From the NCBI GenBank assembly GCA_946540435.1, contig CAMNII010000002.1, forward strand, positions 23,202-87,201: 64,000 nucleotides of DNA, in the 5' to 3' direction. The notes under the pieces were generated by a model. It was not told where the DNA came from. It worked only from the letters and a program-made list of their open reading frames with translations, and made no database searches. This stretch comes from an uncultured Prevotella sp. (GTDB lineage: Bacteria > Bacteroidota > Bacteroidia > Bacteroidales > Bacteroidaceae). Position numbers and translations under genes: made by a program. Positions 27,979 to 38,946 of this stretch are shown in pieces (positions within the stretch are counted from its first letter, which is position 1; every line of letters starts with the position of its first letter).

Positions 27979-29526
27979 ATGAAGAAGTTAACCATTCTCC
28001 TAATGGCTTTGGCAACCACCCTATCGGGCAAAGCCGATAACGAAGCCCATCTCATCATCCATGCCGACCGGCCCGGTGCCACCATCAACAAGGAAATCTA
28101 CGGACAGTTTGCCGAACACCTCGGCTCATGCATCTACGGAGGCCTGTGGGTCGGAAAGGACTCCCCTATTCCCAATATCAACGGCTACCGCAAAGACGTC
28201 TTCGAAGCACTGAAGACCCTCCAGGTGCCGGTGCTGCGATGGCCCGGCGGATGCTTTGCCGACGACTACCACTGGACCGACGGCATCGGGCCACAGGAGC
28301 AACGCCCCACGCTGCGCAACAACAACTGGGGCGGAACCATCGAGGACAACTCCTTCGGCACCCATGAGTTCCTGAACCTCTGCGAGATGCTGGGCTGTGA
28401 GCCCTACGTCTGCGGAAACGTAGGGTCGGGAACCGTCAAGGAAATGGCACAATGGGTGGAATACATGACCAGCGACGGCGACACACCCATGGCACGCCTG
28501 CGCCGGCAAAACGGCCGCGAGAAGCCCTGGCGGGTGAAATACTTCGGCATCGGAAACGAAGCATGGGGATGTGGCGGAAACATGACACCGGAATACTATA
28601 GCAACGAGTTCCGGCGCTATAACACCTATCTGCGCGACCAGAGCGGCAACAGGCTCTTCCGTATCGCCTCCGGAGCCTCCGACTACGACTACAACTGGAC
28701 ACGCGTGCTGATGAGAAACATCGGCGACCGCATGCAAGGCATCTCCGTCCACTACTACACCGTGAAAGACTGGGGACGCAAAGGAAAAGCCACCATCTTC
28801 ACCCCCGACGAATACTACATGACACTCGAGAAGTGTATCGACATCGATCCCGTACTGGCTAAGCACTGCAGCATCATGGACGAGACAGACCCACGCCGCC
28901 GCATCGCCCTGATGGTCGACGAATGGGGTACATGGTGGGACGAGGAACCAGGCACCATCGCCGGACACCTCTACCAGCAGAATTCCCTGCGCGATGCCAT
29001 CGTCGCATCGCTCATGCTCAATATCTTCCACCAGTACACCTATCGCGTGAAGATGGCAAACATCGCACAGGTGGTCAACGTACTGCAGTCCATGATACTC
29101 ACCGACCAGAAAGGACGGGGACACATGGTACTCACACCCACCTACCACATCTTTGAGATGTACCGGCCCTTCCAGGAAGCCACACACCTGCCCGTTGACC
29201 TCACCAACGACTTCATCAAGACGGCCGAAGGCAAGACGCTGCCCCTACTGTCTGCATCGGCAGCACGTACCGCCGACGGCACCATCGTCCTCGCCGTCAC
29301 CAACTGCTCGCTGACCGACGGTAAAGCATTCGACGTGGAACTACGCGGTACCGACATCACTTCTGCACAGGGACGCATCCTCACTGCCGACGAGGCCACC
29401 GCCTTCAACGATTTCGACCATCCTGAAGTAGTGAAACCGGCAACTTTCAGCAGCTTCAAGATTGCCGACAACAAGCTATCGCTCGACGTTCCCGCACGCT
29501 CCGTCGTCGTCATGGAGCTGAAGTAA
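27979..29526 (+). CDS. Secreted GH51 alpha-L-arabinofuranosidase
   Basis: 515 residues. Signal peptide [19 protein letters not shown]. Family GH51 removes alpha-L-arabinofuranose from arabinan and arabinoxylan. The acid/base Glu is residue 194 in [11 protein letters not shown] and the nucleophile is Glu315 in [23 protein letters not shown] and [16 protein letters not shown] are further family blocks. A beta-sandwich of about 110 residues closes the protein. Most bacterial GH51 enzymes are intracellular; the signal peptide indicates periplasmic action, as in other Bacteroidota. It is not linked to SusCD genes here, and no clear TAnnTTTG box precedes it. Confidence 0.93.
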   Translation: MKKLTILLMALATTLSGKADNEAHLIIHADRPGATINKEIYGQFAEHLGSCIYGGLWVGKDSPIPNINGYRKDVFEALKTLQVPVLRWPGGCFADDYHWTDGIGPQEQRPTLRNNNWGGTIEDNSFGTHEFLNLCEMLGCEPYVCGNVGSGTVKEMAQWVEYMTSDGDTPMARLRRQNGREKPWRVKYFGIGNEAWGCGGNMTPEYYSNEFRRYNTYLRDQSGNRLFRIASGASDYDYNWTRVLMRNIGDRMQGISVHYYTVKDWGRKGKATIFTPDEYYMTLEKCIDIDPVLAKHCSIMDETDPRRRIALMVDEWGTWWDEEPGTIAGHLYQQNSLRDAIVASLMLNIFHQYTYRVKMANIAQVVNVLQSMILTDQKGRGHMVLTPTYHIFEMYRPFQEATHLPVDLTNDFIKTAEGKTLPLLSASAARTADGTIVLAVTNCSLTDGKAFDVELRGTDITSAQGRILTADEATAFNDFDHPEVVKPATFSSFKIADNKLSLDVPARSVVVMELK

Positions 29527-29546
29527 AAACAAGAAGGTAAGGATGC

Positions 29547-29619
29547 TCCGACCAAAATAGGTTATTTTGGTCACCAAAATAGGCTATTTTGGTCATCAAA
29601 ATAAGCTATTTTGGTCGGA
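29547..29619. repeat. Triple palindrome built on CAAAATAGNNTATTTTG
   Basis: Three successive near-perfect palindromes (centred near 29561, 29583 and 29604), each about 21-22 bp (ACCAAAATAG-TATTTTGGT). The outer ends TCCGACC and GGTCGGA are also complementary, so the entire 73 bp is itself an inverted repeat. It begins 21 bases after the GH51 stop. Confidence 0.9.
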
Positions 29620-29659
29620 CGTTCCTTACTATCGTCACAGACGACCCTTACCATTCGGT

Positions 29660-29813
29660 TTCCCAACCCTTATTCTCGGGCTTGCCAATCCTTACTATTC
29701 TGTTTCCCAACCCTTATTCTCGGGCTTGCCAACCCTTACTATTCTGCTTCCCAACCCTTACTCTCGGGTTTGCCAAGCCTTACTATTCTGCTTCCCAACC
29801 CTTACTTTCGAGC
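29660..29813. repeat. Seven tandem copies of a 22-bp unit
   Basis: Copies start at 29660, 29682, 29704, 29726, 29748, 29770 and 29792. Two sub-types alternate, TTCCCAACCCTTA... and TTGCCAA.CCTTACTATTCTG, giving a 44-bp higher-order period. A degenerate copy precedes at 29638. The shared core is CCAAnCCTTA. Confidence 0.92.
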
Positions 29814-30002
29814 CCGCCGATGCATAGTTTTGGGCAGTGGCTACCCTTACTTTCGAGCCCGCCGATGCATCGTGTTGGCTGTTTCGGTTCATTCCCTAAG
29901 CAGTGCTGGTGCATAGCATCACGCCGCCCAATACCTGTTGTGGCATTTGCCATAGCATGGCGTTTACAACGATAAGCAAGGAGATTTGAGATTGATACAG
30001 AC

Positions 30003-30035
30003 AAAAAAAGCGCCGACCTTCCGGGCCGGCGCTTC
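30003..30035 (-). terminator. Rho-independent terminator of the Wza-like gene
   Basis: On the minus strand: AAGCGCCG, 11-base loop region, CGGCGCTT, then a run of T. It starts 17 bases after the stop codon of the gene at 30052. Confidence 0.88.
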
Positions 30036-30051
30036 TTTATAGTGATGATGG

Positions 30052-30858
30052 TTAATTCAGGATGTTATAGAGCAGCGAGGTGAGCGAGATCAGGATGCTC
30101 GTTGCCGAGAACCACAAGGTGGTGGACTGACCGATGTCAGAGTTCTTGGCCTTGGTTTGGTTGGGCGTAACATAGATAATATCGTTCTGCTGGAGATAAT
30201 AGTAGGGCGAGTTGATGATGTCTGCCTTGGTCAGGTCGAGTCTGACGGAATGCTTCTCTCCTTTATTGTCCTCGCGGATGAGCAGCACATTGTCGCGACG
30301 ACCGTAGATAGACAGGTCGCCGGCCTGGGCGAGGGCTTCGAGGATGCTCATCTTCTCCGATGCCACGGAGACGACTCCCGGACGGTTCACCTCACCGGTG
30401 ACGGTGACGCGGTAGTTCGACATCTTCACGGTGACGATGAGTTTCGTATCGTCGCTGAAGTGGCTGCGGATGAGGCTCTCAATATATTTTTCGCACTCAG
30501 TCTTGGTCATTCCCTCTACACGGATACGTCCGACGACGGGGAAGTTGATGGTGCCGTCGTTGTCGACCAGATAGGTCAGCATCGAGCCGCCATAGGAAGT
30601 GTTCACCTGACCTCCGGGCTGCAGCGTGCTGCGTACCATCAGGTTGAACGGACGCTCGGCCATACCGTCGGGGTCGTCAGAATTCACGGTGATTGTCAGG
30701 ATGTCTTTCGGCATGATGCGGGCATCATAGAGTCCACGCGATGCTGAAAGGTCTACGCTCTCCATGTCTTGGAAGTAAGGAACCTGCTTATAGCTCTGGC
30801 AGCCGGTCATCAGGACAGCTGCTACTGCAGCCATGATGACGAAAAGGGATTTCTTCAT
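30052..30858 (-). CDS. Wza-like polysaccharide export lipoprotein
   Basis: 268 residues. Lipoprotein signal with lipobox LMTGCQS (Cys at about 20). A polysaccharide-export domain (about 45-140; RIMPKDILTITVNSDD and GTINFPVVGRIRVEGMT) and SLBB repeats (VTVTGEVNRPGVVSV, LEALAQAGDLSIYGRRDNV) follow. A C-terminal hydrophobic segment (TLWFSATSILISLTSLLYNI) would span the outer membrane as in Wza. This family forms the outer-membrane channel for capsule or exopolysaccharide. It is alone here: no Wzc-type kinase or glycosyltransferases adjoin it, and it has its own promoter and terminator. Confidence 0.9.
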   Translation of the reverse strand: MKKSLFVIMAAVAAVLMTGCQSYKQVPYFQDMESVDLSASRGLYDARIMPKDILTITVNSDDPDGMAERPFNLMVRSTLQPGGQVNTSYGGSMLTYLVDNDGTINFPVVGRIRVEGMTKTECEKYIESLIRSHFSDDTKLIVTVKMSNYRVTVTGEVNRPGVVSVASEKMSILEALAQAGDLSIYGRRDNVLLIREDNKGEKHSVRLDLTKADIINSPYYYLQQNDIIYVTPNQTKAKNSDIGQSTTLWFSATSILISLTSLLYNILN

Positions 30859-30895
30859 GTTGTGTTGAGTGTTGTTCTTTGTTTATAATTTCTTG

Positions 30896-30903
30896 CAAAA
30901 TTA
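30896..30903 (-). promoter_or_regulatory. -7 box for the Wza-like gene
   Basis: Minus strand TAATTTTG, 38 bases before the ATG at 30858. Confidence 0.7.
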
Positions 30904-30971
30904 CGGAGTTTTTTTTACATGAACAAATATTTCGTTATTTTTCTCTCTACTTTACACTTTTTTACTAAACC

Positions 30972-31004
30972 TTGCTGAAATGTGAAAAAAAATGTGTAGC
31001 TTTG
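30972..31004 (+). promoter_or_regulatory. Promoter of the porin gene
   Basis: TAGCTTTG at 30997-31004 matches TAnnTTTG, with TTGC about 21 bases upstream. Leader about 40 bases. Confidence 0.65.
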
Positions 31005-31047
31005 CAGCCACATTATTAATTATTAGACAAACAATTCAAAAAAGGTA

Positions 31048-32055
31048 ATGAAGAAAATGATTTTGATGGCCACCGTGCTGCTTTCAACACTGTCGGCCAA
31101 TGCACAAGACACGAAAACCCCTGCATGGATCAATAATGTGAAACTGAGCGGCTACGGCATGTTCCAGTACCGGGCCGAAGATCAGGAAAACGCCGAGCAT
31201 AACGAGTTCCAGCTCCGACTGGTGCGTCTGGCTCTTGACGGCCGCGCCTCGAAGGACTGGTACTGGAAGATCCAGATGCAGATTAATGGCACACCGCGAC
31301 TGGTCGATGCCTTCACGGAGTGGCAGAAATATGACTTTTTCAAGGTAAAGGGCGGACAGTTCAAGCGGCCGTTCACCTTCGAGAACCCCATGCACCCCAT
31401 CACCCAAGGCTTCATGTCCTACTCACAACCCGTCTCGAAGCTGGCTGGCTTCTCCGACCGCACCGGCGAACAGGCCTCCAACGGCCGCGACCTCGGTGTG
31501 CAGGTGCAGGGTGACTTCCTGAAGAACAAGGAAGGCCGCTACCTGTTGCACTATCAGGTGGGCGTCTTCAACGGTCAGGGCATCAACGTGACCAAGGACG
31601 GCGACGAGCGCAAGGACATCATCGGCGGCGCATGGGTAATGCCCGTCGAGGGTATGCGCATCGGTGCCTTCGGATGGACCGGAAGCCGCGACCATGTGAG
31701 CAAGAACCGCTACGCCATCTCCGGTGAATACGTCAAGAACGACTGGACGTTCCGCTCTGAGTATATCCACAGCCAGGGCTACAGCGTCACCAATGCCACC
31801 CTGGGCGACAAGGCCGACGGCTGGTATGCGCTGTGCATCGCTCCTATCGTCAAGAACAAGTTCCACGTGAAGGCCCGCTACGACTGCTACCGCAACGAGA
31901 AGACCTGGGAGTCGTCGAAGACCTACTACGAGATTGGTGCCGACTATTCATTCAACAAGAACACCCAGCTGTTCGTGGAATACGCACTCGTCAACAACCG
32001 TGCCGCCCACAAGAACCACAACCTCGTGGACGTGCAGCTTGACTTCAGATTCTAA
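31048..32055 (+). CDS. Porin of the OprP/OprO (phosphate-selective porin) family
   Basis: 335 residues. Signal peptide MKKMILMATVLLSTLSANAQ. Repeated amphipathic strands, for example VKLSGYGMFQYRAED, FQLRLVRLALDGRASKDWYW, KIQMQINGTPRLVDAFTEW and KGGQFKRPFTFENPMHP, are the hallmarks of this family. The final strand NLVDVQLDFRF ends in Phe, as outer-membrane proteins usually do. Substrate specificity cannot be told by eye; 'phosphate-selective' is only the family name. It is followed by the pyrophosphatase gene 26 bases downstream. A phosphate theme is possible but unproven. Confidence 0.87.
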   Translation: MKKMILMATVLLSTLSANAQDTKTPAWINNVKLSGYGMFQYRAEDQENAEHNEFQLRLVRLALDGRASKDWYWKIQMQINGTPRLVDAFTEWQKYDFFKVKGGQFKRPFTFENPMHPITQGFMSYSQPVSKLAGFSDRTGEQASNGRDLGVQVQGDFLKNKEGRYLLHYQVGVFNGQGINVTKDGDERKDIIGGAWVMPVEGMRIGAFGWTGSRDHVSKNRYAISGEYVKNDWTFRSEYIHSQGYSVTNATLGDKADGWYALCIAPIVKNKFHVKARYDCYRNEKTWESSKTYYEIGADYSFNKNTQLFVEYALVNNRAAHKNHNLVDVQLDFRF

Positions 32056-32081
32056 TAACTAATCCTAACAATATTATTATT

Positions 32082-34274
<2,193 letters not shown>

Positions 34275-34304
34275 TCATCGTAGACGACCATACAAGAAAA
34301 GACG

Positions 34305-34340
34305 AAAGGCTTGGTTTTCTTCATGAGAACCAAGCCTTTT
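34305..34340 (+). terminator. Terminator of the pyrophosphatase gene
   Basis: Stem AAAGGCTTGGTT paired with AACCAAGCCTTT around an 11-base loop, followed by T. Lies 31 bases after the stop. Confidence 0.88.
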
Positions 34341-34404
34341 ACCTTTCAAAAACTGACAAAGCACAACGTTTCTGACGTGTAAAGAGAAAAAAACAGATAT
34401 TTCC

Positions 34405-34435
34405 TTTGTACTTTGTAAACTTTTTTATAATTTTG
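34405..34435 (+). promoter_or_regulatory. Promoter of the poly-His peptide gene
   Basis: TTTG at 34405-34408, 19 bases, TAATTTTG at 34428-34435. This is a textbook Bacteroidota promoter and fixes the start at the ATG at 34460, 24 bases on. Confidence 0.8.
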
Positions 34436-34459
34436 CAGCCTAATAATGTTAATTCAGGC

Positions 34460-34657
34460 ATGACAGACAGCAAATTAAAGCATCACCACCACCATCACCA
34501 CCATCATTCCCATCAGGATGATTCCGAGATATTTAAGAACAAGCAACTGAGAGCAAGAAGGATGAGGAAGACGGCCAAGAAAGTCCTCTTCTGGACCATG
34601 TGCTTCTTGGCTGCTGCTATCTCGGCATTTGTGTTCTGGCTGTACTTCATGGCCTGA
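34460..34657 (+). CDS. Small poly-histidine single-pass membrane protein
   Basis: 65 residues. After MTDSKLK comes a run of nine His, then SHQDDSEIF, a basic stretch (KNKQLRARRMRKTAKK) and one membrane helix (VLFWTMCFLAAAISAFVFWL) near the C-terminus. The basic stretch before the helix predicts an N-in topology, so the His run faces the cytoplasm. No function is known to me. The His run could bind Ni, Zn, Cu or Fe. It has its own strong promoter and follows a terminator, so it is a free-standing gene. A longer frame starting at 34406 would overlap the promoter and is rejected. Confidence 0.82.
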   Translation: MTDSKLKHHHHHHHHHSHQDDSEIFKNKQLRARRMRKTAKKVLFWTMCFLAAAISAFVFWLYFMA

Positions 34658-34792
34658 CCGCACCACGTGTAGCATCATACACACCTTCATTAGCCCATCT
34701 CCCCTTTTTACCAATCTCCTGCTGGCTGTTGCCAGCACACCGAAGTTCACACTCAGCCAACAGGGAGGGTGTTCCGTTTTGTTTTCCTAAGG

Positions 34793-34942
34793 CTACTTGA
34801 TATAATCCTTCGTCAGCAGATCATAATAGACAGCCTCAAGTTCTGCCGTGGAGAGTTGCTCCACGGCATGTTCTATTATTCGGATAAGTTCCTCGCGACG
34901 GTAATCACCATCATCGGAGAACCTGGAAAAGGTCTTACCCAT
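34793..34942 (-). CDS. 49-residue protein downstream of guaA
   Basis: Minus-strand frame MGKTFSRFSDDGDYRREELI... ending AVYYDLLTKDYIK, stop at 34793. It starts 5 bases after the guaA stop, and GGGAGTGA at the end of guaA could serve as a ribosome site. Charge-balanced with clear amphipathic helices (LIRIIEHAVEQLSTAELEAV), it looks like a real small protein and not random. No function recognised. It is the last cistron of the 40.5-34.8 kb operon. Confidence 0.6.
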   Translation of the reverse strand: MGKTFSRFSDDGDYRREELIRIIEHAVEQLSTAELEAVYYDLLTKDYIK

Positions 34943-34947
34943 CGTGA

Positions 34948-36582
34948 TCACTCCCACTCGATAGTTGCGGGTGGCTTCGACGAGATGTCATAGCAGACGC
35001 GGTTGACGCCACGCACCTTGTTGATAATCTCGTTAGAGACCTTGGCCATGAAATCGTAAGGCAGATGGGCCCAGTCGGCAGTCATGGCATCGGTGGAGGT
35101 GACAGCTCGCAGGGCTACGGGGTGCTCATACGTGCGCTCATCGCCCATGACGCCTACCGAACGGACAGTGGCCAAGAGGATGGCTCCGGCCTGCCATATC
35201 TGGTCGTAGAGCGACACCTCGACCTCACCATCCTGCATCTGGGCAGGCACACCGGCAGCCAGCACCTTACGTGCTTCTTCACCAGCGAGCTTCACTTTAT
35301 ACTCGCGTAGACTGCGGATATAGATATCGTCGGCTTCTTGCAGGATACGTACCCGTTCCGGGGTGATATCTCCCAGGATGCGAACGGCCAGTCCGGGACC
35401 AGGGAAGGGATGACGGGTGATGAGATGCTCGGGCATGCCTAACTGGCGGCCTACACGGCGCACCTCGTCCTTGAAAAGCCACTTCAGCGGCTCACACAGT
35501 TGAAGATGCATCTCCTCAGGAAGTCCTCCGACGTTATGGTGGCTCTTGATAACCTTTCCCGTGATGTTCAGGCTCTCTATGCGGTCGGGATAGATTGTAC
35601 CTTGGGCCAGCCAACGGGCATCAGTAATCTTCTTCGCCTCTGCATTGAACACTTCCACGAAGTCGCGGCCGATAATCTTGCGTTTCTTCTCTGGGTCGGT
35701 GACACCGGCCAAGTCGGCAAAGAACTTCTGTGATGCATCCACACCGACGACATTGAGTCCCAATACCTTATAGTCATTAAGCACCTGTGTGAACTCATTC
35801 TTGCGCAGCATGCCATGGTCGACGAAGATACAGGTGAGGTTGCTGCCGATGGCACGATGGAGCAACACGGCAGCTACCGACGAGTCGACACCGCCGGAGA
35901 GGCCGAGTATGACACGGTCGTCGCCCAGTTGCTGCTTCAGTTCCTCCACGGTAGTGTCGATGAAGGAAGCTGCGCTCCACTCCTGGCGAGAGCCACAGAT
36001 ATCGACGACGAAGTTCTTCAGCAGCTGAGAACCCTGAAGGGTGTGATAAACCTCAGGATGGAACTGCACCGCCCATACGGGAACATCTCCTTGTCCCTCT
36101 CCGAGGGGAGCAGGACAATAGAATGCTGCATTCGTCACGTCCTTGGTCGATGCGATGACTTGAAACCCTTCGGGGATGGCAGTAATAGTGTCGCCATGGC
36201 TCATCCATACCTGGGAGCCTTTTTCGAAACCTTTGAATAAAGGATTCGAGAGGTCGACGGTTTCAAGATGTGCCCGACCATATTCACGAGAGTCGGCTTT
36301 CTCCACGCGTCCGCCAAGGGAATGCGAGAGGTATTGGGCTCCATAGCAGATACCCAGCACGGGTATGCGTCCGACAAACTGCGAGAGGTCCACCTGGAAT
36401 GCCTCAGGATCATGAACGGAGAATGGTGAGCCACTAAGGATAACGCCAATCACCGAGGGGTCGTCCTTAGGAAACTTGTTGTAGGGCAGAATCTCGCAGA
36501 ACGTGTCAAGCTCACGGACACGACGGCCGATGAGCTGCGTGGTCTGTGACCCGAAATCGAGGATAATGATTTTCTGTGCCAT
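34948..36582 (-). CDS. guaA: GMP synthase (glutamine-hydrolysing)
   Basis: 544 residues in one chain: class I glutaminase (about 1-200) with nucleophile Cys in GICYGAQYL and the His-Glu pair in [13 protein letters not shown]-pyrophosphatase domain with [16 protein letters not shown]; and the C-terminal dimer domain with [14 protein letters not shown] and the ending [18 protein letters not shown]. It makes GMP from XMP. It lies 25 bases downstream of the APH-RapZ gene with no promoter box between, so it is probably part of the lipid operon's transcript. Confidence 0.97.
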   Translation of the reverse strand: MAQKIIILDFGSQTTQLIGRRVRELDTFCEILPYNKFPKDDPSVIGVILSGSPFSVHDPEAFQVDLSQFVGRIPVLGICYGAQYLSHSLGGRVEKADSREYGRAHLETVDLSNPLFKGFEKGSQVWMSHGDTITAIPEGFQVIASTKDVTNAAFYCPAPLGEGQGDVPVWAVQFHPEVYHTLQGSQLLKNFVVDICGSRQEWSAASFIDTTVEELKQQLGDDRVILGLSGGVDSSVAAVLLHRAIGSNLTCIFVDHGMLRKNEFTQVLNDYKVLGLNVVGVDASQKFFADLAGVTDPEKKRKIIGRDFVEVFNAEAKKITDARWLAQGTIYPDRIESLNITGKVIKSHHNVGGLPEEMHLQLCEPLKWLFKDEVRRVGRQLGMPEHLITRHPFPGPGLAVRILGDITPERVRILQEADDIYIRSLREYKVKLAGEEARKVLAAGVPAQMQDGEVEVSLYDQIWQAGAILLATVRSVGVMGDERTYEHPVALRAVTSTDAMTADWAHLPYDFMAKVSNEIINKVRGVNRVCYDISSKPPATIEWE

Positions 36583-36607
36583 AATTATTTAATGTAATGA
36601 TGTTTGT

Positions 36608-38116
36608 TCAGACGTGAGAAAATGTCTGGCTGATGCCCTGCTCCCGATGACAGAGGTGTATCTCGATGCCGTACTTGCGGTGCAGGTGTTCTGCCAGATG
36701 CTGTGCCGAATAGACACTACGGTGTTGCCCTCCGGTGCACCCGAAGGAGAACATGAGCGACGTGAACCCACGCTCCAGATAACGCTCTACATGGTGGTCG
36801 GCCAGTCGGTAGACGCTTTCCAGGAAGGTGGTTATCTCACCGTCATCCTCAAGGAAGCGTATGACGGGTTCGTCGAGCCCCGTCAGCTGCTTGTACTGTT
36901 CATAGCGGCCGGGGTTATGCGTGGAGCGGCAGTCGAAGACATAGCCTCCTCCATTGCCGCTCTCGTCAGCGGGAATGCCTTTCTTATAAGAGAAACTGTA
37001 GATGCGGACGACAAGGAGCCGGACATTGCCGTCGGACGGACGGGCCGCTGCGTCGCCATCGCTCTTCGCCGAAGAGACTATCTTGCGCAACGCCTCTTGC
37101 AGTTCAGGATACTCACCGGCAATGCCCTGACCAATCAGACGGCGCAGATTGTCGACTGCCGGCGGGATGGAGGCAAGGAAATGCTGCTTCCGCTCGAAAT
37201 AACCGCGATAGCCATAGGCACCGAGGACCTGCAACGTACGGAAGAACACGAAAAGCATCAGGCGGGCGTCGAAGGCCTCGCGTTCCGGCGGTGTGAGGTA
37301 GTGGCCGAGTTCTTCGTAGTAGATGTCGACAAGATGTTTCCGCAGATCTTCGGGATAACGGGCTGACGCTTGCCAGAGGAATGACGCGACATCATAGTAT
37401 ATGGGGCCTCTGCGTCCACCTTGGAAGTCGATAAAGAAGGGTTTCGGTGACTGACAGTCGGGTGAGCTCACCATCATGACGTTGCGGGCCTGGAAATCGC
37501 GGTAGAGGAATGTCGACGGCACAGATGATGGGTATGACGGGCTGCCGGGCTCCGAAGGTGCCGCGAGCACGCGGGCCAGATGCTGGAAGTCATCCTCAAG
37601 ACGGAGTTCGTGGAAGTCGACACCGGATGGCTTCAAGAAACAATACTTGAAGTAGTTCAGGTCGAACATCACATTGGTCTCATCGAAATCAGGCTGCGGA
37701 TAGCAAACCCTGTAGTCGAGTCCCTGACCTCCGCCGACCTGCAGGCGGGGCAACAGCCGGATGGTATCCTCAAGCAAGGAAATCTCACGGCTGTCATATT
37801 GTCCTCCGCATTCGCGACCATGCCTGATGCTGTCGAAGAGGGAGGTCGACCCGAGGTCTTGCTGCAGATAACTCATGCCGTCATCACTGACGGCATATAC
37901 CTCGGGAACAGGAAGCTGCTTGCTGAGGAAATGGCGAGCAATGGTTACAAAGGCGTGATTTTCTTCTTTGCTCGTTCCTATGACCCCGATAGCTGATTGA
38001 CCTTGATGGTCGGAGAGCCGATAGTAGACGCGGTTGCTGCCTGCGCCGGCGATGCGGGCTACAGTCTCCGGATCATGGCCGGCCCATTGGCGATATAATT
38101 GACTTAGTTGCTGCAT
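36608..38116 (-). CDS. APH-type kinase fused to a RapZ C-terminal domain
   Basis: About 502 residues. The N-terminal 330 are an aminoglycoside-phosphotransferase-like kinase of the AmgK (MurNAc/GlcNAc kinase) type: catalytic loop TFLYRDFQARNVMMV (Tyr in place of the usual first His, Asp and Asn kept) and metal loop FFIDFQGGRRGPIYYD. The C-terminal 130 match the RapZ C-terminal domain: VRIYSFSYKKGIP, YVFDCRSTHNPGR, TGLDEPVIRFLE and FSFGCTGGQHRSVYSAQHLA. In E. coli RapZ that domain senses glucosamine-6-phosphate and binds small RNAs. The fusion suggests a kinase tied to amino-sugar sensing. The ATG at 38116 overlaps the upstream stop by 13 bases; a GTG at 38140 is possible. Fused forms are, I believe, common in Bacteroidota. 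Confidence 0.87.
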   Translation of the reverse strand: MQQLSQLYRQWAGHDPETVARIAGAGSNRVYYRLSDHQGQSAIGVIGTSKEENHAFVTIARHFLSKQLPVPEVYAVSDDGMSYLQQDLGSTSLFDSIRHGRECGGQYDSREISLLEDTIRLLPRLQVGGGQGLDYRVCYPQPDFDETNVMFDLNYFKYCFLKPSGVDFHELRLEDDFQHLARVLAAPSEPGSPSYPSSVPSTFLYRDFQARNVMMVSSPDCQSPKPFFIDFQGGRRGPIYYDVASFLWQASARYPEDLRKHLVDIYYEELGHYLTPPEREAFDARLMLFVFFRTLQVLGAYGYRGYFERKQHFLASIPPAVDNLRRLIGQGIAGEYPELQEALRKIVSSAKSDGDAAARPSDGNVRLLVVRIYSFSYKKGIPADESGNGGGYVFDCRSTHNPGRYEQYKQLTGLDEPVIRFLEDDGEITTFLESVYRLADHHVERYLERGFTSLMFSFGCTGGQHRSVYSAQHLAEHLHRKYGIEIHLCHREQGISQTFSHV

Positions 38117-38919
38117 GAACGACTGCGTTTTGCTACCCACCGCCAGACACCTTCATAGACGGTCAGTGTGACGACGGCAAGCAGAATGCCAAGCAACACA
38201 TCGATGACATAGTGATGGCCTGCATAGACTGCCGTAAACCATATTCCCATGGTGAGCAGCGAGAAGACAACGATGACGAGGCGACGCTGCTTGGTAAGGA
38301 TGGCATAGAGTGTGGCCACCATCATATAGGTTGCATGGAGCGACGGCACTGCCGCGAAGACATTCGAATTTCCCGAATAGATACTCTGGAACACGGGTAT
38401 GCCGATGAGGTTGTCGAAACGGATAAGGCCCCCCACATCTCCTGGAGTGTCAAGAACGACCTCGAAGCCATGTTTGAGCACATACCATGGCGGTGCTGCG
38501 GGATGCACATAATAGCAGGCAAACCCCACAAGGTTTACAATGAGAAAAGCCCATGAGAAGCGCTTGCACCACCGATACTCACCTTTGACAAACAACCACA
38601 GGGCAAAGGCCAGCGGAACGGGCACCCACGACAGGTAGCTGACTCCTGCGATGATATCCTCGAGCGTGCTATGGTGCAGGGCAAACCACTCGCTGGGAAT
38701 CACCGTCCCCGACGCCGTGGCAATACCAAAGAGGCTTTTCTCTGCTTCATAGATGCCTTGCACATCGATAGGATTCACTTTCCAGTTAGGCAGCAACCGC
38801 ATCCAGTCGTAAGAACAGGCGAAGATGAGCCACGGGGTGAGTGCATAGGCAATCTTGCGGGTGGGCCTCAGAGCCACCAGCAGGATGTAGAGCAATATCA
38901 GATAGATGCTGTATGTCAA
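38104..38919 (-). CDS. AUR1/PAP2-family membrane enzyme, probable inositol phosphorylceramide synthase
   Basis: 271 residues with about six membrane helices. The PAP2 motifs are visible: SLHATYMMVATLYAIL holds the catalytic SxxH type site, and VYAGHHYVIDVLLGI the second His and Asp. HPAAPPWYVLKHG resembles the AUR1 (inositol phosphorylceramide synthase) branch rather than simple phosphatases. In Bacteroides such a gene lies in the inositol-lipid cluster and is thought to move phosphoinositol onto ceramide. Context here is the same: it follows the CDP-alcohol phosphatidyltransferase by 27 bases. Exact reaction inferred. Confidence 0.82.
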   Translation of the reverse strand: MTYSIYLILLYILLVALRPTRKIAYALTPWLIFACSYDWMRLLPNWKVNPIDVQGIYEAEKSLFGIATASGTVIPSEWFALHHSTLEDIIAGVSYLSWVPVPLAFALWLFVKGEYRWCKRFSWAFLIVNLVGFACYYVHPAAPPWYVLKHGFEVVLDTPGDVGGLIRFDNLIGIPVFQSIYSGNSNVFAAVPSLHATYMMVATLYAILTKQRRLVIVVFSLLTMGIWFTAVYAGHHYVIDVLLGILLAVVTLTVYEGVWRWVAKRSRSCSN

Positions 38920-38946
38920 AGGAAAAAAGATGAAAGGATGACAGGA

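Larger units (their letters stand above)
29527..30002. other. Repeat-filled intergenic region
   Basis: No gene seen. The stretch holds a triple palindrome (29547-29619), a 22-bp tandem array (29660-29813) and a further duplicated block (29798-29826 and 29843-29870, core CTTTCGAGCCCGCCGATGCA). Open frames here exist in all three plus frames only because of the repeats. Confidence 0.8.

Noticed and set aside
29567..29975. Overlapping repeat-coded proteins in three plus frames
   Set aside because: All three frames are open only because the 22-bp units lack stops; no start context or conserved pattern, and the composition follows the DNA repeat.
34406..34459. Longer form of the poly-His protein
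   Set aside because: The added 18 codons cover the promoter's -33 to -7 region.
36614..37366. Plus-strand frame of 250 residues
   Set aside because: Antisense to the APH-RapZ gene, which shows clear kinase and RapZ motifs.
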